Source: Riptortus pedestris
Lineage: Eukaryota; Arthropoda; Insecta; Hemiptera; Alydidae
Length of the DNA: 64,000 bases
Reading direction: 5' to 3'
NCBI GenBank assembly: GCA_019009955.1
Contig: CM032233.1
Span: forward strand, 83,586,001-83,650,000
The notes beneath the pieces were generated by a model. It saw nothing but the letters and a program-made list of their open reading frames with translations. It was not told the origin of the DNA and ran no database searches. Of the stretch, positions 1-11,075 are shown piece after piece (positions within the stretch are counted from its first letter, which is position 1; every line of letters begins with the position of its first letter). The position numbers and the translations under genes are program-made.

Positions 1-821
1 GTCCGTCACGCAGGGCAGCGTAAACTAAGCAGATTAAGATGAAGATTTATAATAGAGAAATCTGCATACTAGTAACACTTACACCACCATGATTAGATAC
101 AAAGGGTAATGAGAAATCTTTCAGTTAATTTTAATAAGCTCCCAACGGAAACGGCTTCTGAATTGTAAACAAACAGGTTTGCCAACCACTCAGAGCTGAA
201 CAGATAGACATATTCTTCACCGGAAAGAAAAACAATTACTGAAATATATCTGAATATAACATATTAACTTTATTGCAAACTGCTTAGTATATCTAGTACT
301 GTAATTTATAATGAATCAGAATAATTGTTTTCGAAATCACTCAAAGTTTAGCAGTCCAAGGACTAAAGAAGGGGGGGGGGGTTAACAACAGTTCGTATTT
401 GAATATATCTCACAAAATATAAGCATACAAGAGTCTCTAAACCAATTTCATGAGAACCGAACAGTAACAGAAACGGGCGAACTTATTTTCGGCGGAATCT
501 CACGAACACAACCGACAATAGCCGATGTCATCTAGTCCGTTATCCACACACACTTAATAGAAATTCAAATATCTCGGTTAATATTCAAGATAGAGAATAA
601 ATGTATATATCAATATTTATAGTAAATTAAATTTTCAATAATATTGGTTCTTTACAAGTTTTCGATCCGACGTATAGTAACGCCGACATATAGAATTTTC
701 GGCAATCCCCCCTCTTAACCTCCCTTCCACTTGTTCGATTTCAGCCATTAACGAATTTGATATTTCTTTTTGTATTAAACGAGTTCAATCAAACATTACG
801 ACCGCTAGAGCGTTAACAGAG

Positions 822-880
<59 letters not shown>

Positions 881-971
881 TAATTTTGAACGGACCTAAT
901 TTTTGCCATGTTCTGGATGGGATTGATGGAATTTGAGGAAATTTTTCGAACATCGCGACATGAGAACGGGT
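1..971 (+). mobile_element. Family-1 (HINE-like) element, A/B chimera, 3' end lost
   Basis: The 5' end (tccgtcacgcag) lies at the window edge. The first 380 bases match the long A form (tgtaaacaaacaggt segment, then a G-run near 370). From about 430 the sequence becomes B-type (gagaaccgaacagtaac, ttttcggcgg). The body block tctcggttaatattcaag, a (TA)n tract at about 820-884 and the 3' region up to cgcgacatgag follow, but the terminal palindrome is missing. Confidence 0.75.
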
Positions 972-1258
972 AATAAGTTAGCTAACACAAACCTGCTCAA
1001 CCTACTCACCGTGTGAACCCGATCATCCGTTCTCTAGTGATATTCTTATAGTTTTTGGTTACGTTTCCTTTTTCTAAATAAATACCTGAAGAAGCCACTG
1101 ATGTGATGAACACCGCCAGTTAAAAATAATGTAAATCTTTATTTGCAGGAAGAAATTCTTATACTGAAATGCAGGGTAGTGCAACATCGATGGCTAAACA
1201 TTACACTGGTAATCACGGATATATTAGGCTATATTACCGTTAAAAAATAAATAACAAA

Positions 1259-1707
1259 AGTCCGTCACGCAGGGGCTGCGTAAACTAAGCAGATTTCCCA
1301 CGTGAAGTTAACAGTCGAGAAATCTACCCAATAACATTTGTAGTACGGCCGCCAGAGCTCTCGGCGGATAGTCCCGAACATAGCCGACTCCTGCCGGCCA
1401 CGCACAGAATACAAATGCAAATATCTCGGTTAATATTCAAGATACAGAATAAATGTATGGAACAATATTTATAGTAAATTTAATTTGCAATAAGATTGAT
1501 TCTATTCAATTGTTCGATTCGATGCATAATAACGGAGATATTTTGAATTCTCAAAACTCCCCCCCTCTAAACCCCCCCTCCCACTGACCCGATTTCAGCC
1601 ATTAACAAACTTGATCTGCCTTTTTACATAAAACGATGAAATTCCGAGTTTGGTAACGATCAAACAAAAATTGCGACCGCTAGAGCGTTAAAAGACAAAT
1701 ATATATA

Positions 1708-1748
<41 letters not shown>

Positions 1749-1871
1749 GACCGGACCCCCCCCCCCATCTCCTGGGTAGTATCAATGGACATTTGAAGAA
1801 ATGTTTCGAAAATCCCGTCATGAGTTCGACCTCAATAGCTGATGTTCCTTAGGGGAAATCTCCTAAAATGT
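1259..1871 (+). mobile_element. Family-1 element, form B, complete
   Basis: Runs from tccgtcacgcaggggctgcg through the subterminal AGCAGATTTCCC, the body block, a C-rich run near 1560, the gacc/gctagagcgtta block, (TA)n at about 1700-1742 and the conserved 3' block to a decayed palindrome (ttccttaggggaaat) and ctcctaaaa. It has the usual 600-bp length of form B. It is the outer part of the left arm of the inverted repeat described next. Confidence 0.8.
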
Positions 1872-2195
1872 TTTGAACTAAAACCACATATTTCATCAAA
1901 GTGGGTTTCAGGATGAATAGGCTATTTCAAAAACAGAATTACGACTTCTAGGAATTAGGAAAAACGTAGAATCCTTCTTTGTGAGTTAATTAAATTGACA
2001 CAAAAAGCTTTGAGCTACGGCATTACGGGTTGCCATTCTCGCTTTCTGGATAACTGCATGACTTGCTTTTACATGTTTTGCAATTACTAATAGTAAATGT
2101 TCTGAATTAAATTTGGTATATTTTTTTAGTGAGCGTTGGAATCCTTTATTTCAAAATACATTCTGTGAGCTGAAGAACAAATTGTTATTCTACGA

Positions 2196-2222
2196 ATTTC
2201 CCTTAAGGGAAATCTGCTAAAA
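2196..2222 (+). repeat. Orphan family-1 3' terminus
   Basis: The palindrome atttcccttaagggaaat followed by ctgctaaaa stands alone at the inner edge of the left inverted-repeat arm. No family-1 body precedes it, so it is either a solo terminus or the junction where the inverted copy was joined. Confidence 0.6.
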
Positions 2223-3043
2223 TCCTACCCTACCTTAACATTGGTTTGGGTGAATTAAAGAGGTCGTTGTCAATTAAGGAATTCGTGTCTATAAATTTTG
2301 TCTGATACCTAAAGTTGTACGGGCACTCTAGGTGAAATATTGATTTTTGTTTCCATTTTTATTAGTGTAAGGGCTGGTAAAAAGAAGAAGAGCAGAAGGT
2401 GTCGGCCCCCATTACACCCCAGTGCTTGCCTCCAGAATAAGGTAATACCCGAGCTTCAAGCCGTCCGCTAGCCTAAAAAATACTGCTCTTTCTTGGGGAT
2501 TATAATAAAATCTTCTGGTTGATGGTTGGGAAGAAATCCTAACTTTATATATCCAAAATGCAATTGCGTTGAGGGCAGAAAAAGGGGTTCGCTTTTCCTG
2601 GGATAAGGATTTTTTAGCCTTCCATTTTCAAAGCGATTAGGCTTTTATCATATTTATAAAGCAGGATTATACTTCAAATTCGTAGAATAACAATTTGTTC
2701 TTCAGCTCACAGAATGTATTTTGAAATAAAGGATTCCAACGCTCACTAAAAAAATATGCCAGATTTAATTCAGCACATTTACTATTAGTAATTGCAAAAC
2801 ATGTAAAATAAATAAATTTAGGCTTCAAACATGTAAAAGCAAGTCATGCAGTTATCCAGAAAGCGAGAATGGCAACCCGTAATGCCGTAGCTCAAAGCCT
2901 TTTGTGTCAATTTAATTAGCTCACAAAGAAGGATTCTACGTTTTTCCTAATTCCTAGAAGTCGTAATTCTGTTTTTGAAATAGCCTATTCATCGTGAAAC
3001 CCACTTTGATGAAATACGTGGTTTTAGTTCAAAACATTTTAGC

Positions 3044-3590
3044 AGATTTCCCCTAAGGAACATCAGCTTATTGAGGTCGTACTCATGACGCGATTTTCGA
3101 AAAATGTCTTCAAATGTCCTACAATTCTACCCAGGAGATGACGAAAATGAGGTCCGTTCAAAATTATATATATATTTGTCTGTTAACGCTCCAGCGGTCG
3201 CAATTTTGGTTTGATCGTTACCAAACTCGGAATTAAATCGTTTTATGTAAAAAGGAAGATCAAGTTTGTTAATGGCTGAAATTGGACCAGTGGGAGGGGG
3301 GGGGGGTTTAGAGGGGCGATTTTTGAAAATTCGAAATATCTCCGTTATTATGGGTCGGATCGAAACATTGTATGGAATCAATCTTATTGCAAATTAAATT
3401 TACAATAAATATTGTTCTATACGTTTATTTCATCTTTAATATTAACCGAGATATTTGTATTGTGTGTGTTCGGCAGAAGACGGCCATATTCGGGACTTAG
3501 CGAAAGCTAGTTCGGCCCATCAACGCAACTCTTTGTCCCTCGTGAATTTTTTTAGAGATTCGATACTACTGCCGCTATTAGTATTAAACA
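3044..3590 (-). mobile_element. Family-1 element, form B, 5' end lost
   Basis: Opens with the reversed 3' terminus (ttttagcagatttcccctaagg), then the 3' block, a very short (TA)n at 3163-3176, the body, and the B-type segment ending near tttagagattcgatact. The 5' hairpin and subterminal repeat are absent. It pairs with the copy at 1259-1871 in the inverted repeat. Confidence 0.75.
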
Positions 3591-3979
3591 ACATTAAATT
3601 TCATTCATAAATTAATAAATAGAAAATCACAAGAACAATACAACTTTTACGTATAACTTTCATGAATGGAATGGTTGAGATTCAAACATCCTAGTTCAGG
3701 GGGGGCCAATCCAAATGATCTTGCCAGCCAGTTTAGAAATACATCATAACTCCGTGGGCGGCAAACAACATTAAGATTGAAACATAAACCTGTTATATTA
3801 GATGCTCTAAGAGGCTCGGGCGTCATCAGTTCCCAGAATATAATTTAATTATTTAGAGAACTCAATTTAACTGTAAACTCGTAAATAAAACAGGCAATAT
3901 CTGCCGTATATTCGCAACAATATTATTTGTGATGATCAAAGTTAATTTTATCTCATAATTTCCTCTCTTTTGGACATTT
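3591..3979. other. Non-repeat spacer
   Basis: AT-rich sequence without a recognisable gene, RNA or mobile-element end. A G-run occurs at about 3700. Confidence 0.5.
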
Positions 3980-4440
3980 TATCTCGTCGATGTTGAAAAT
4001 GAGGTTCGTTCGAAATTGTATATATATTTCTCTGTTACCGCTATTTAAACGTTTTATGTAAAACCAATGATCGAATTCGTTAATGACTGAAATCCGACTA
4101 ACGGGAAGGGGTTTAAGAAGGGGAAATTTCAACAATTCAAATTATCTCCGTTATTATACGTAGGATCGAAAAATTGTATAGAATCAATCTTATTGCACAT
4201 TAAATTTACTATAAATATTGCTATATACATTTATTCTCTATCTTGAATATTAACCGAGATATTTGCATTTTATTGAGCGTAACGGACATGATGAGATCGG
4301 CTAAGTTCGGTTGAAGTCTCGAGTTTCCGGCTAGCTAGTTCGGCCGTTTCAGTAACAGTTTGGTTCTCTTGGAATTACTCTATTCTAAAACTTCACGTGG
4401 AAATCTGCTTAGTTTAAGCAGCCCCTGCGTGACGGACATT
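3980..4440 (-). mobile_element. Family-1 element, form B, 3' truncated
   Basis: Reversed body with a very short TA tract near 4020, the tctatcttgaatattaacc block and the 5' end (tgcttagtttaagcagcccctgcg, then tgacgga) at 4405-4437. The 3' palindrome is absent. Confidence 0.75.
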
Positions 4441-5340
4441 TTTTTTATACAGTCCGCTCGCATCCTATTTATTATTCGTTGGCATATATCCCAGAAGCCT
4501 CGAATTATTTTATTCACTGATATCTTAGAGTAAAAAGCATTTCCTTTAAGTTTCTCTTTAGTAATAATGGATCCTGATTCAACCATAATAACAGTAATAA
4601 TAAAGCAATTATTATTACATTATTTTAAGTATGGGAGTATTTTATATTATTCTAAGTATGAGTGCAAGAATTAACTCAAAAAAAAATAACCGAACTTGGG
4701 CTGACAGAATGTTAACCATGCCCTAAAAATGTTAAGGCCGAATTTATTATGTTAATAATGAAGAAAATAAACATTATTATTTTTGATATAAATATTGACT
4801 TTAATTCCACCACCAAAGCATTAAGAAAATCAACACTCACTTACAGAATTCCAGTGCAATATTTAGTGAATTGAATCAATGACGGTTTAAATATATTATG
4901 TAATAATGCTTAGATATCTCTTTAGAGAGGGATCTTGTAATTATTGTACGTTGAGAGAGAAAATGCGGAGGCTAATGGGGGGGAGGGTTATTGGACATCC
5001 GGAGACAAGGTAAGCCTTTATACAGGATCATCTAAATATAATGCTATTATCACATTACAGCAACGTTGTTAGCATGACGCTCTTCAAATTTACATAGAAA
5101 GTCAATTTCAGAAGGATCATTCTTCTCGAATTACGAGGAAATTCTTCCTACTGATAGGAAGGTGCTGAATATTCACAAATGGCTACAATAACACTGCGAG
5201 TTGCTTTTATCAATTTTTCCTCATCTAGTCTCAAGGAGTGAACCCCTTGATAATATTTATCGGACATTCGGGTCTTGATAAGAAGCAGTGCACCATCAGA
5301 GCTACATGTTAATATGTATGATTATATATAATATATATAG
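4441..5340. other. Unannotated AT-rich stretch
   Basis: About 900 bp with short AT-rich runs and a small G-run at 4977-4986. No coding pattern, RNA gene or mobile-element terminus was recognised. Confidence 0.45.
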
Positions 5341-5463
5341 GTTTGAACGGACCATATTTTATCAGATTTGACTTAAGAGAAATCAGTTATTGAGATCGTA
5401 CTCATGACGCGATTTTCGAAATCTTTCTTCAAATGTCCATCGATCCTACCTAGGAGACGACCT
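5341..5463 (-). mobile_element. Family-1 3' terminal fragment
   Basis: Reversed 3' terminus (tatcagatttgacttaagag) and the 3' block to cctacctaggagacga, directly abutting a plus-strand copy. The pair is a 3'-end-to-body junction of two copies. Confidence 0.65.
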
Positions 5464-6225
5464 AGACAAATCTATATACTGGTAGCACAACACCACCGTG
5501 AATATGAAGTGAATAAATACAAACGAAAATAAGAAACCTCCCGACGGGAAGCGTCTGAAATATAAACAAACAGTTCTTCCAATTTCTCACCAGAAAGAAA
5601 AACAATTGCTGAAATATATCTGAATATGACGTATTAATTTGATTGAAAACTATTTACCATATCTAGTACTGTAATTTATAATGAATCAGATTAATGTTTA
5701 TCTCAATCAATCAAATTTAAGAAGTGCAAAATCTTAAGACGGGGGGGGGCGGGGGTCATCAGAACATATTTGCATGTATCTCGAAAAATAAAGGTCTCTT
5801 GAAAACAGTTTTTGATACTTAAGCTTCGAATAATGTGGCTTATTACATAACCGAGTATTGTTTATGTAACATGAGTGGAAGTGAGGATTTGCTGGAAGGT
5901 GAAAACTGAAAAAAATGCAAATAGCTCGGTTAATATTCAAGATAGGGAATAAATGTATATATCAATATTTATAGTACATTTAAATTGCAATAAGATTGAT
6001 TTTATACACTTTTTCGATCCGACGTATAGTAACGGAGATATTTTGAATTTTCAAAATTCTCCCCCAGGTCCGATTTCAGCCGTTAACGAACTCAATTTTG
6101 AACGGACCTCATTTTCGTCATCTCCTAAGTAGGGTCGATGGACATTCGAAGAAAAATGTCGAAAATCTCGTCGTGGTTACGACATCAATAGCTGCTTTTC
6201 CTTAAGAGAAATCTGCTAAAAATGA
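5464..6225 (+). mobile_element. Family-1 element, form A, 5' end lost
   Basis: Begins inside the A-type 5' segment (tctatatactggtagcacaa), includes the acagttcttccaatt region, a G-run at 5741-5753, the body block and the 3' block. It ends with ttttccttaagagaaatctg and ctaaaaa. It lacks a microsatellite where most copies have one: the body joins tcaattttgaacggacc directly. Confidence 0.75.
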
Positions 6226-6283
6226 CTGTTAGAACATTAGCAGGCATCAAATGCATACACACATATATATACGAGTATATATA

Positions 6284-6338
<55 letters not shown>

Positions 6339-6749
6339 TGTATGTATGTGAGTAGGTTTTAACTGGGAAAATAACACGTAGTATTATGAATATTTTTAAC
6401 GGTGTTATAAGTTCTTTCGGCTATTTCGGTTTCCGGCTCCAGGTTTCAAATGAGTAATTCATACTCATATCAAGTTGAAATGAAGTTCGTTGAAGGGAAT
6501 AGTTTTATGTATAGTTTAGAGTCATTTGAGCCCACCGCTAGAAAGTAGGGGCGTTTTAACTGAGGTCAACGATTTCCAGTCCTAGTTATATCCCAAAGGA
6601 AAGAAATAAACTCCCTCCCAGTTCGTTTTCCGATAAGCTCTCTCCCCCTAGAAATACACATCTCAAACGGATAGTCGTAAAATTTTATCACAGCGGCTCT
6701 ATTGTTGTTGTTTATAATAATATTTGTAATTCGGTTTCCTTTTCGTTCA

Positions 6750-6755
<6 letters not shown>
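6226..6755. other. Spacer with (TA)n
   Basis: Holds an imperfect (TA)n/(TG)n tract at about 6260-6350. The rest is unremarkable, apart from a short palindrome atgagtaattcatactcat near 6450. Confidence 0.5.

Positions 6756-6811
<56 letters not shown>
6756..6811. repeat. (TA)n microsatellite
   Basis: About 56 bp of almost pure TA dinucleotides directly abutting the 5' edge of the next interspersed repeat, which probably inserted into or expanded it. Confidence 0.9.
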
Positions 6812-6812
<1 letters not shown>

Positions 6813-7490
6813 CTAGCTCAGATACCCGGCTTCGCCCGGGAATTCATTTGAGGCTGAATGGTGATGGTATTTTTTAGCAGGCTTTACATTGCACAATATT
6901 TTGACATTTACTCGTCCTAGTGTTTAGGATTGATACCCGTATTTCCCGTGGATTTTCAAATAATAGAATTATTTGTTCGATAAGGCTTCATAGTCTTCGA
7001 TATTTTTATATTTCCCGCCTCTTATACATGTAAATATGGTGAATTTTTATTTCAGGCCTCCCTTATAACCCCCCTCCCGTTCTTACCTAAAACTTTTAAT
7101 ATAACTTATAATCATGGAAGAATTAATGCTAATTGACATACCGAGTTTTGTTAAGTTCGGTTCAGCCGTTAGTGCCCGCTAAAGTTTTAACGTATAACTC
7201 ATTTATACTTAGGTATACGACAAAAGTGTATATAACAAAAGTTACTCCAAATAACAAAATAGACAACTTTTGTTATGTTTATATTTGCGGAAAAACCAAT
7301 AGGAAACGAAATATCGCTATTTTTAATTTCAGTCTTCCCTTATAACCCCCACTCCTGTTCGTCTCAGAGAAAATTAATATAGCCTAAAGTCTAAGTTGGG
7401 TTAGTAGTAATATACATACCAAGTTTCATAAAATTCGGTTCAGCCGTTTGTGCGTGAAAAGGTAACAAACAAACAAACAGACACGAAAGA
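6812..7490 (+). mobile_element. Interspersed repeat with CCCGG hairpin and (AAAC)n tail
   Basis: Starts tagctcagatacccggcttc followed by gcccggg, where ccccgggc-type halves pair in a hairpin, and ends in aacaaacaaacaaacagaca. This start/tail combination, with cggttcagccgtttgtgcg just before the tail, resembles widespread arthropod SINE-like or LINE-tail repeats; the class is inferred. Two internal blocks, at about 7040-7170 and 7322-7455 (cccttataaccccc ... aattcggttcagccgtt), are diverged direct repeats. No long ORF is present. Confidence 0.6.
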
Positions 7491-7584
7491 AACAAAATGC
7501 AGATATGGTGTCTATGACATGTGAAACGAAAAGTTATCGTGAAATTTCGCGAAAAAAATCAATGTACAGACAGAGGTTACAATT

Positions 7585-7645
<61 letters not shown>

Positions 7646-7969
7646 TATCTGAATGTGTACAGGGGTGTGCGTGTGAGTGAGTTCGCGCGAGCGTGTGTGT
7701 GGGTGGCCAATAAAATCTAAATTGATCATCACAACTTATTTCAACAATATTTGGTATTTAAAATTGTAATAAGTTTTCTTTTTATTATTTATTTATACAG
7801 GAGCTCCAGCACTAGCAACTAGGCGATTTGGCTCAATGTGAAATTTAAAAAAAATTATAGAAAAATAACAAAAACTGAACCAACAAATAATAAATTTAAC
7901 AAAATAAATAAACATTAAATACAAGTAATAAAAACAACAAATAAAAATTACACTTGTAATAAAGACAAC
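7491..7969. other. (TA)n and A-rich spacer
   Basis: A pure TA tract at about 7588-7642 is followed by a (TG)-rich run. Then comes A-rich, tandem-like sequence (aaataaataaacatt type) at 7840-7975. No gene is visible. Confidence 0.6.
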
Positions 7970-8285
7970 AGTTTAAAATGGTTTTAATAAAAAAAATTAT
8001 GCAATTCCTATATATTAGTGGAACCAATCTTAATGCAAATGTGATGTTCTACGGGTATAACTGTTGTTATATACATGTTTTCTCTAAATTAAAAATTAAC
8101 CCAGATATCTGCGTTTTTAGTTGTCGGGCTGCAGTAAGCCCCTCCTCCTACTCATGTCATATTAACAATAAGCTGTTACATTACGAAGCACTTTATGTGA
8201 AGCCTAAATATCAAATATCCCAGATAAATGCAAATACGCGAAGCACGTGGGAAATCTGCTTAGTTTACGCAGCCCCTGCGTGAAA
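7970..8285 (-). mobile_element. Family-1 element, form C, 3' half missing
   Basis: Reversed body from gtggaaccaatctta through the C-specific tcatgtcatattaacaat segment to the 5' terminus gcttagtttacgcagcccct and gcgtgaaag. The microsatellite and 3' terminus are absent. Confidence 0.75.
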
Positions 8286-8299
8286 GTTTTTTTTTTTTT

Positions 8300-8631
8300 T
8301 TATAGACAATACTAATATGTCCTGCCAGCATATATTATTTGAAACATTTTCAGACAACTTAGGAAGGCAGTATAATAGGGCGAAAAAAGTCGAACCGAAA
8401 TTCGAAATGGGAGACGATATAGCCCATATTATTGTTTTAATCTCTAAAAACGAAACTGTCAATGGTGAAATGCATATTGGACTGAAGCGATGATAGCTGA
8501 CCACACGGACCATCGTTATAAACCGGAATATTCTCTTCATTGGCTTCTATAACAAGGTTGGCAATATAATTTACATCGCAGTCCACAATGATGAGGATAT
8601 TTTGAAATCGTAGGCTAAACATTTGAAAAAA
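8300..8631 (-). other. Single-copy island between two family-1 copies, possible exon
   Basis: This 330-bp island is flanked by family-1 5' ends on both sides. On the minus strand an open frame of 61 codons (8622-8437) has a balanced, protein-like composition, including FQNILIIVDCDVNYIANLVI and EANEENIPVYNDGPCGQ, unlike the low-complexity frames elsewhere. The frame start lies just after tttttttcaaatgtttag, which could serve as a splice acceptor. I cannot name a family. It may be a fragment of a host or transposon gene, or a chance frame. Confidence 0.25.
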
Positions 8632-9062
8632 AATCCGTCACGCATGGGCTGCGTAAACTAAACAGATTTCCCACTCCAAGGTTTACAATAGATAAATATA
8701 CATTCAGGTAACACTACCGGGAATATTCAGTAAACGGAAAGCGGCTGAATTGTAATCAAACAGGCATGCCAGCCTCGTAGCACTACATAGATTGACCGGG
8801 AAGACAAACAATTAATGAAATATATCTGAATATAATATATTAATTTTATTGAAAACAATTTACTAAAGCTAGGGCTGTAATTTGTAAGGTGGGGGGGGGA
8901 TATCAACAGAACGTATTTGTTTGTATCTCGTATAATAAAGCTTTGTTGAATACAGTATTTCGTATTTAACCTTGTAATGAAGTTGTTCATGATACAACAG
9001 GTTATTATTAATATGACATTAGTGGGAGTGGTCCTAATATTTCGGTTAATGCTCATTATACA
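8632..9062 (+). mobile_element. Family-1 element, form A, 5' half
   Basis: Starts aaaatccgtcacgcatgggc and carries the A segment (gtaatcaaacaggcatgcc), a G-run at 8899-8908 and the body up to atttcggttaatgctcatta. It then meets an oppositely oriented copy, so no microsatellite or 3' end is present. Confidence 0.75.
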
Positions 9063-9630
9063 GAAAATATTTAATTTACTATAAATATAGTTATACATAG
9101 TTACATTTATTTTCTATCTTGAATATTAACCGAGATAATCGCATTTTTCAGTTTTCAGCGTTCACCAACTCCCACTTCTATTCATGTTGCATAAACAATA
9201 CTCGGTTATGTAATAAACCACATTATCCGAAGCTTAAATAACAAATATTGTTATCAAGAGACCTTTATTATGCGAGATACATGCAAATATGTTCTGCTGA
9301 CCCCCCCCCGTCTTAAGTTTTCGGACTACTTAAACTTGATTGATTGAGAAGAAAATTATTCTGATTCATTATAAATTACAGTACTAGATATAGTAAATAG
9401 TTTTCAATCAAATTAATATGTTATGTTCTGATATATTTCAGTAATCGTTTTTCTTTTGGGTGAGAGTCGGTTTGACAGACCTGTTTGATGGGGAAAGATT
9501 TCTTATTACAGTTAGTATTTATACACTTAATATTCACGGTGGTGTTGTGTTACCAGTATGTAGATTTATCTATTATTAAACTTCAAGAGGGAAATTTGCT
9601 TAGTTTACGCGGCCCCTGCGTGACGGACTT
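9063..9630 (-). mobile_element. Family-1 element, form A, 5' half, inverted partner
   Basis: Reverse-oriented A copy from the tttctatcttgaatattaac block to tttgcttagtttacgcggcc and the 5' terminus. With the preceding copy it makes an inverted dimer of about 1 kb in which both 5' ends face outward and both 3' halves are missing. Confidence 0.8.
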
Positions 9631-10155
9631 TTGTAAACCTTCACAGATGAGATGGTTATTTTGAAAATCACTGGTTCTATCGGAGGGATGATGCTAAGCA
9701 GAAAACACCCATTATTTCTTATTGATTTGAGATTATAAATGTGTTTGCTCTTCCAATAATAAAACCAAACATGCGGAAATACATTCAATTAGTGAATAAC
9801 GGATATAAAGATTCAATGGCCTAAATCATTGAGCCGGAAATACTGGGAGCATAATTTATTAGGGGGCTGACTGTAGGAGCGAGCCCTGAGAGGGGAATAG
9901 TGACTGAGCGAGATCAAAGGGAGAGGGAGTTGGAGAAGAGAGCATAGTTGGTGACCGCAGCCTAGCTAGGGGTGCCCCAGTCCCAGCATCCTATAGTCCC
10001 CACCAATCCAACCCCCACCCTATCACACACACATTCTCATTCAACAGCTGCCCACTACAATCATATCTACCATCTATATTCACTAATCAACCAGTGGCCA
10101 TGATAAGCAACCTCCACGTCTCGACCTTGAACCATATTTAAATAGTTATTAAAAT
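9631..10155. other. Single-copy spacer, locally GC-richer
   Basis: Includes a purine-rich run (about 9885-9945) and a C-rich run (9970-10060). No gene or element end was recognised. Confidence 0.45.
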
Positions 10156-10190
10156 ATTTAGCTTTTTTAGCAGATTTCCCTTAAAGGATA
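10156..10190 (-). mobile_element. Family-1 3' terminal stub cut by a mariner
   Basis: ttttttagcagatttccctt is the reversed 3' terminus. The sequence leaves the consensus after aaagga, at the TA-rich edge of the mariner element. The matching body may be the copy at 11270-12097, in which case about 150 bp of 3' region was lost. Confidence 0.6.
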
Positions 10191-10196
10191 TATATA

Positions 10197-11012
10197 GGTG
10201 GGGCAGAATGGACTTTCTGATTTGAAGGAATAATTGCGAAAGAACAAATAAAGATAATGTCAAAACGTTTTTATTTCCCCAAACTAAATTCAATGCCATT
10301 TTATTCTCATTTGGTTATGAAAATTAGTTCATCCAGGTGACGACCTTGGCGAGCGATGTTGAGTCGTTGAAAAAAGTTCCCGAAAACTCTTCTCAGCATA
10401 CCTTCTGATATTCCAGCGACGACATCTGTAATTGCCTCCTTAAGGGCTTCCAAGGTCCTTGGTCGAACTTTGTAAACCTCGGCTTTGAGAAAACCCCAAA
10501 GAAAAAAATCGCATGAGCTCAAATCCGGGGAGCGAGGCCATGGTACATGGGTGTCAGGCGTCCGGAAAACAGTCTATGCAGGATTTGCCGTGAACGAAAG
10601 GCGGTATGAGCCGAAGCACCGTCCTGTTGAAACCAAAAGACTTGTGTGCCATATTCCTGACCATTTCTTCCAATTTAGGTTGAAAAAAGTTCTCTAGCAT
10701 GTCACAATAACGCTCAGAGGTAGCAGTAACAATTAGACCTTCAGATTCAAAAAAGTAAGGCCCAATTATGCCTATGACGAGCCAAACCAAACCGCCTACG
10801 AAAAGCCCTCTGTGTTGCCACCACACTATCATTGTTTTTAAAGAACGTTTCAACGACAAAGCCCCTATGCTCACCAGACCAGTGCATGGCTACTACTGAA
10901 ATAAAAATGTCATCGTTTCCCCGACCTAACGCCACTATCCCCACTCCGCTAACCCACCTGCACGCTCTACAGTGAGAGTTTGAAACTAGGGAGTCCATTC
11001 TGCCCCCCCCTG
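10197..11012 (-). mobile_element. Internally deleted mariner-type element with terminal inverted repeats
   Basis: The ends are inverted copies of ggggcagaatggact (10200-10214 and 10990-11004, the latter preceded by a longer G/C run), flanked by TA. At about 816 bp it is much shorter than a 1.3-kb full element. The encoded transposase (separate entry) has its N-terminal region joined directly to the middle of the catalytic domain. Confidence 0.75.
10307..10887 (-). pseudogene. Decayed Tc1/mariner-superfamily (IS630) transposase
   Basis: A functional protein of this family binds the terminal repeats and cuts and rejoins DNA through a DDE/D active site. Read on the minus strand, this one starts MHWSGEHRGFVVETFFKNND, the helix-turn-helix start typical of the family. 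Within about 30 residues it jumps to GIIGPYFFESEG of the catalytic core. A shifted frame then gives VFWFQQDGASAHTA, with the second catalytic Asp. Another shift gives WPRSPDLSSCDFFLWGFLK, around the third acidic residue. The C-terminus, NIARQGRHLDELIF, is intact. At least two frameshifts are present, and the internal deletion removes the first catalytic Asp, so the copy is dead. The superfamily call is firm; the subfamily is not resolved. Confidence 0.85.
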
Positions 11013-11022
11013 TATGTATGTA

Positions 11023-11075
<53 letters not shown>

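Larger units (their letters stand above)
1259..3590. repeat. 2.3-kb inverted repeat around two family-1 copies
   Basis: The left arm (1259-2199) and right arm (2676-3590) are reverse complements. Outside is a form-B family-1 element; inside is about 330-370 bp of non-element sequence, closing at tacgaattt / aaattcgta. The 476-bp spacer is not palindromic. The right arm holds about 31 extra bases near 2805-2835, flanked by repeated acatgt, and the arms differ at scattered bases. A recent copying or assembly fold-back is therefore unlikely. Confidence 0.85.

Noticed and set aside
976..1258. cctgaagaagccactgatgtgatg near 1086-1109 as a Penelope-like end
   Set aside because: The CTGAAGA motif is there, but no following stem and GAAA; not enough support.
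3127..3381. Recurrent frames with FYIKRLN-EFGNDQTKIATARALTDKYI, also at 30176 and on related copies
   Set aside because: The phrase is the translation of the conserved family-1 body on one strand. Copies vary freely in frame and are broken by the microsatellite, so it is not a protein domain.
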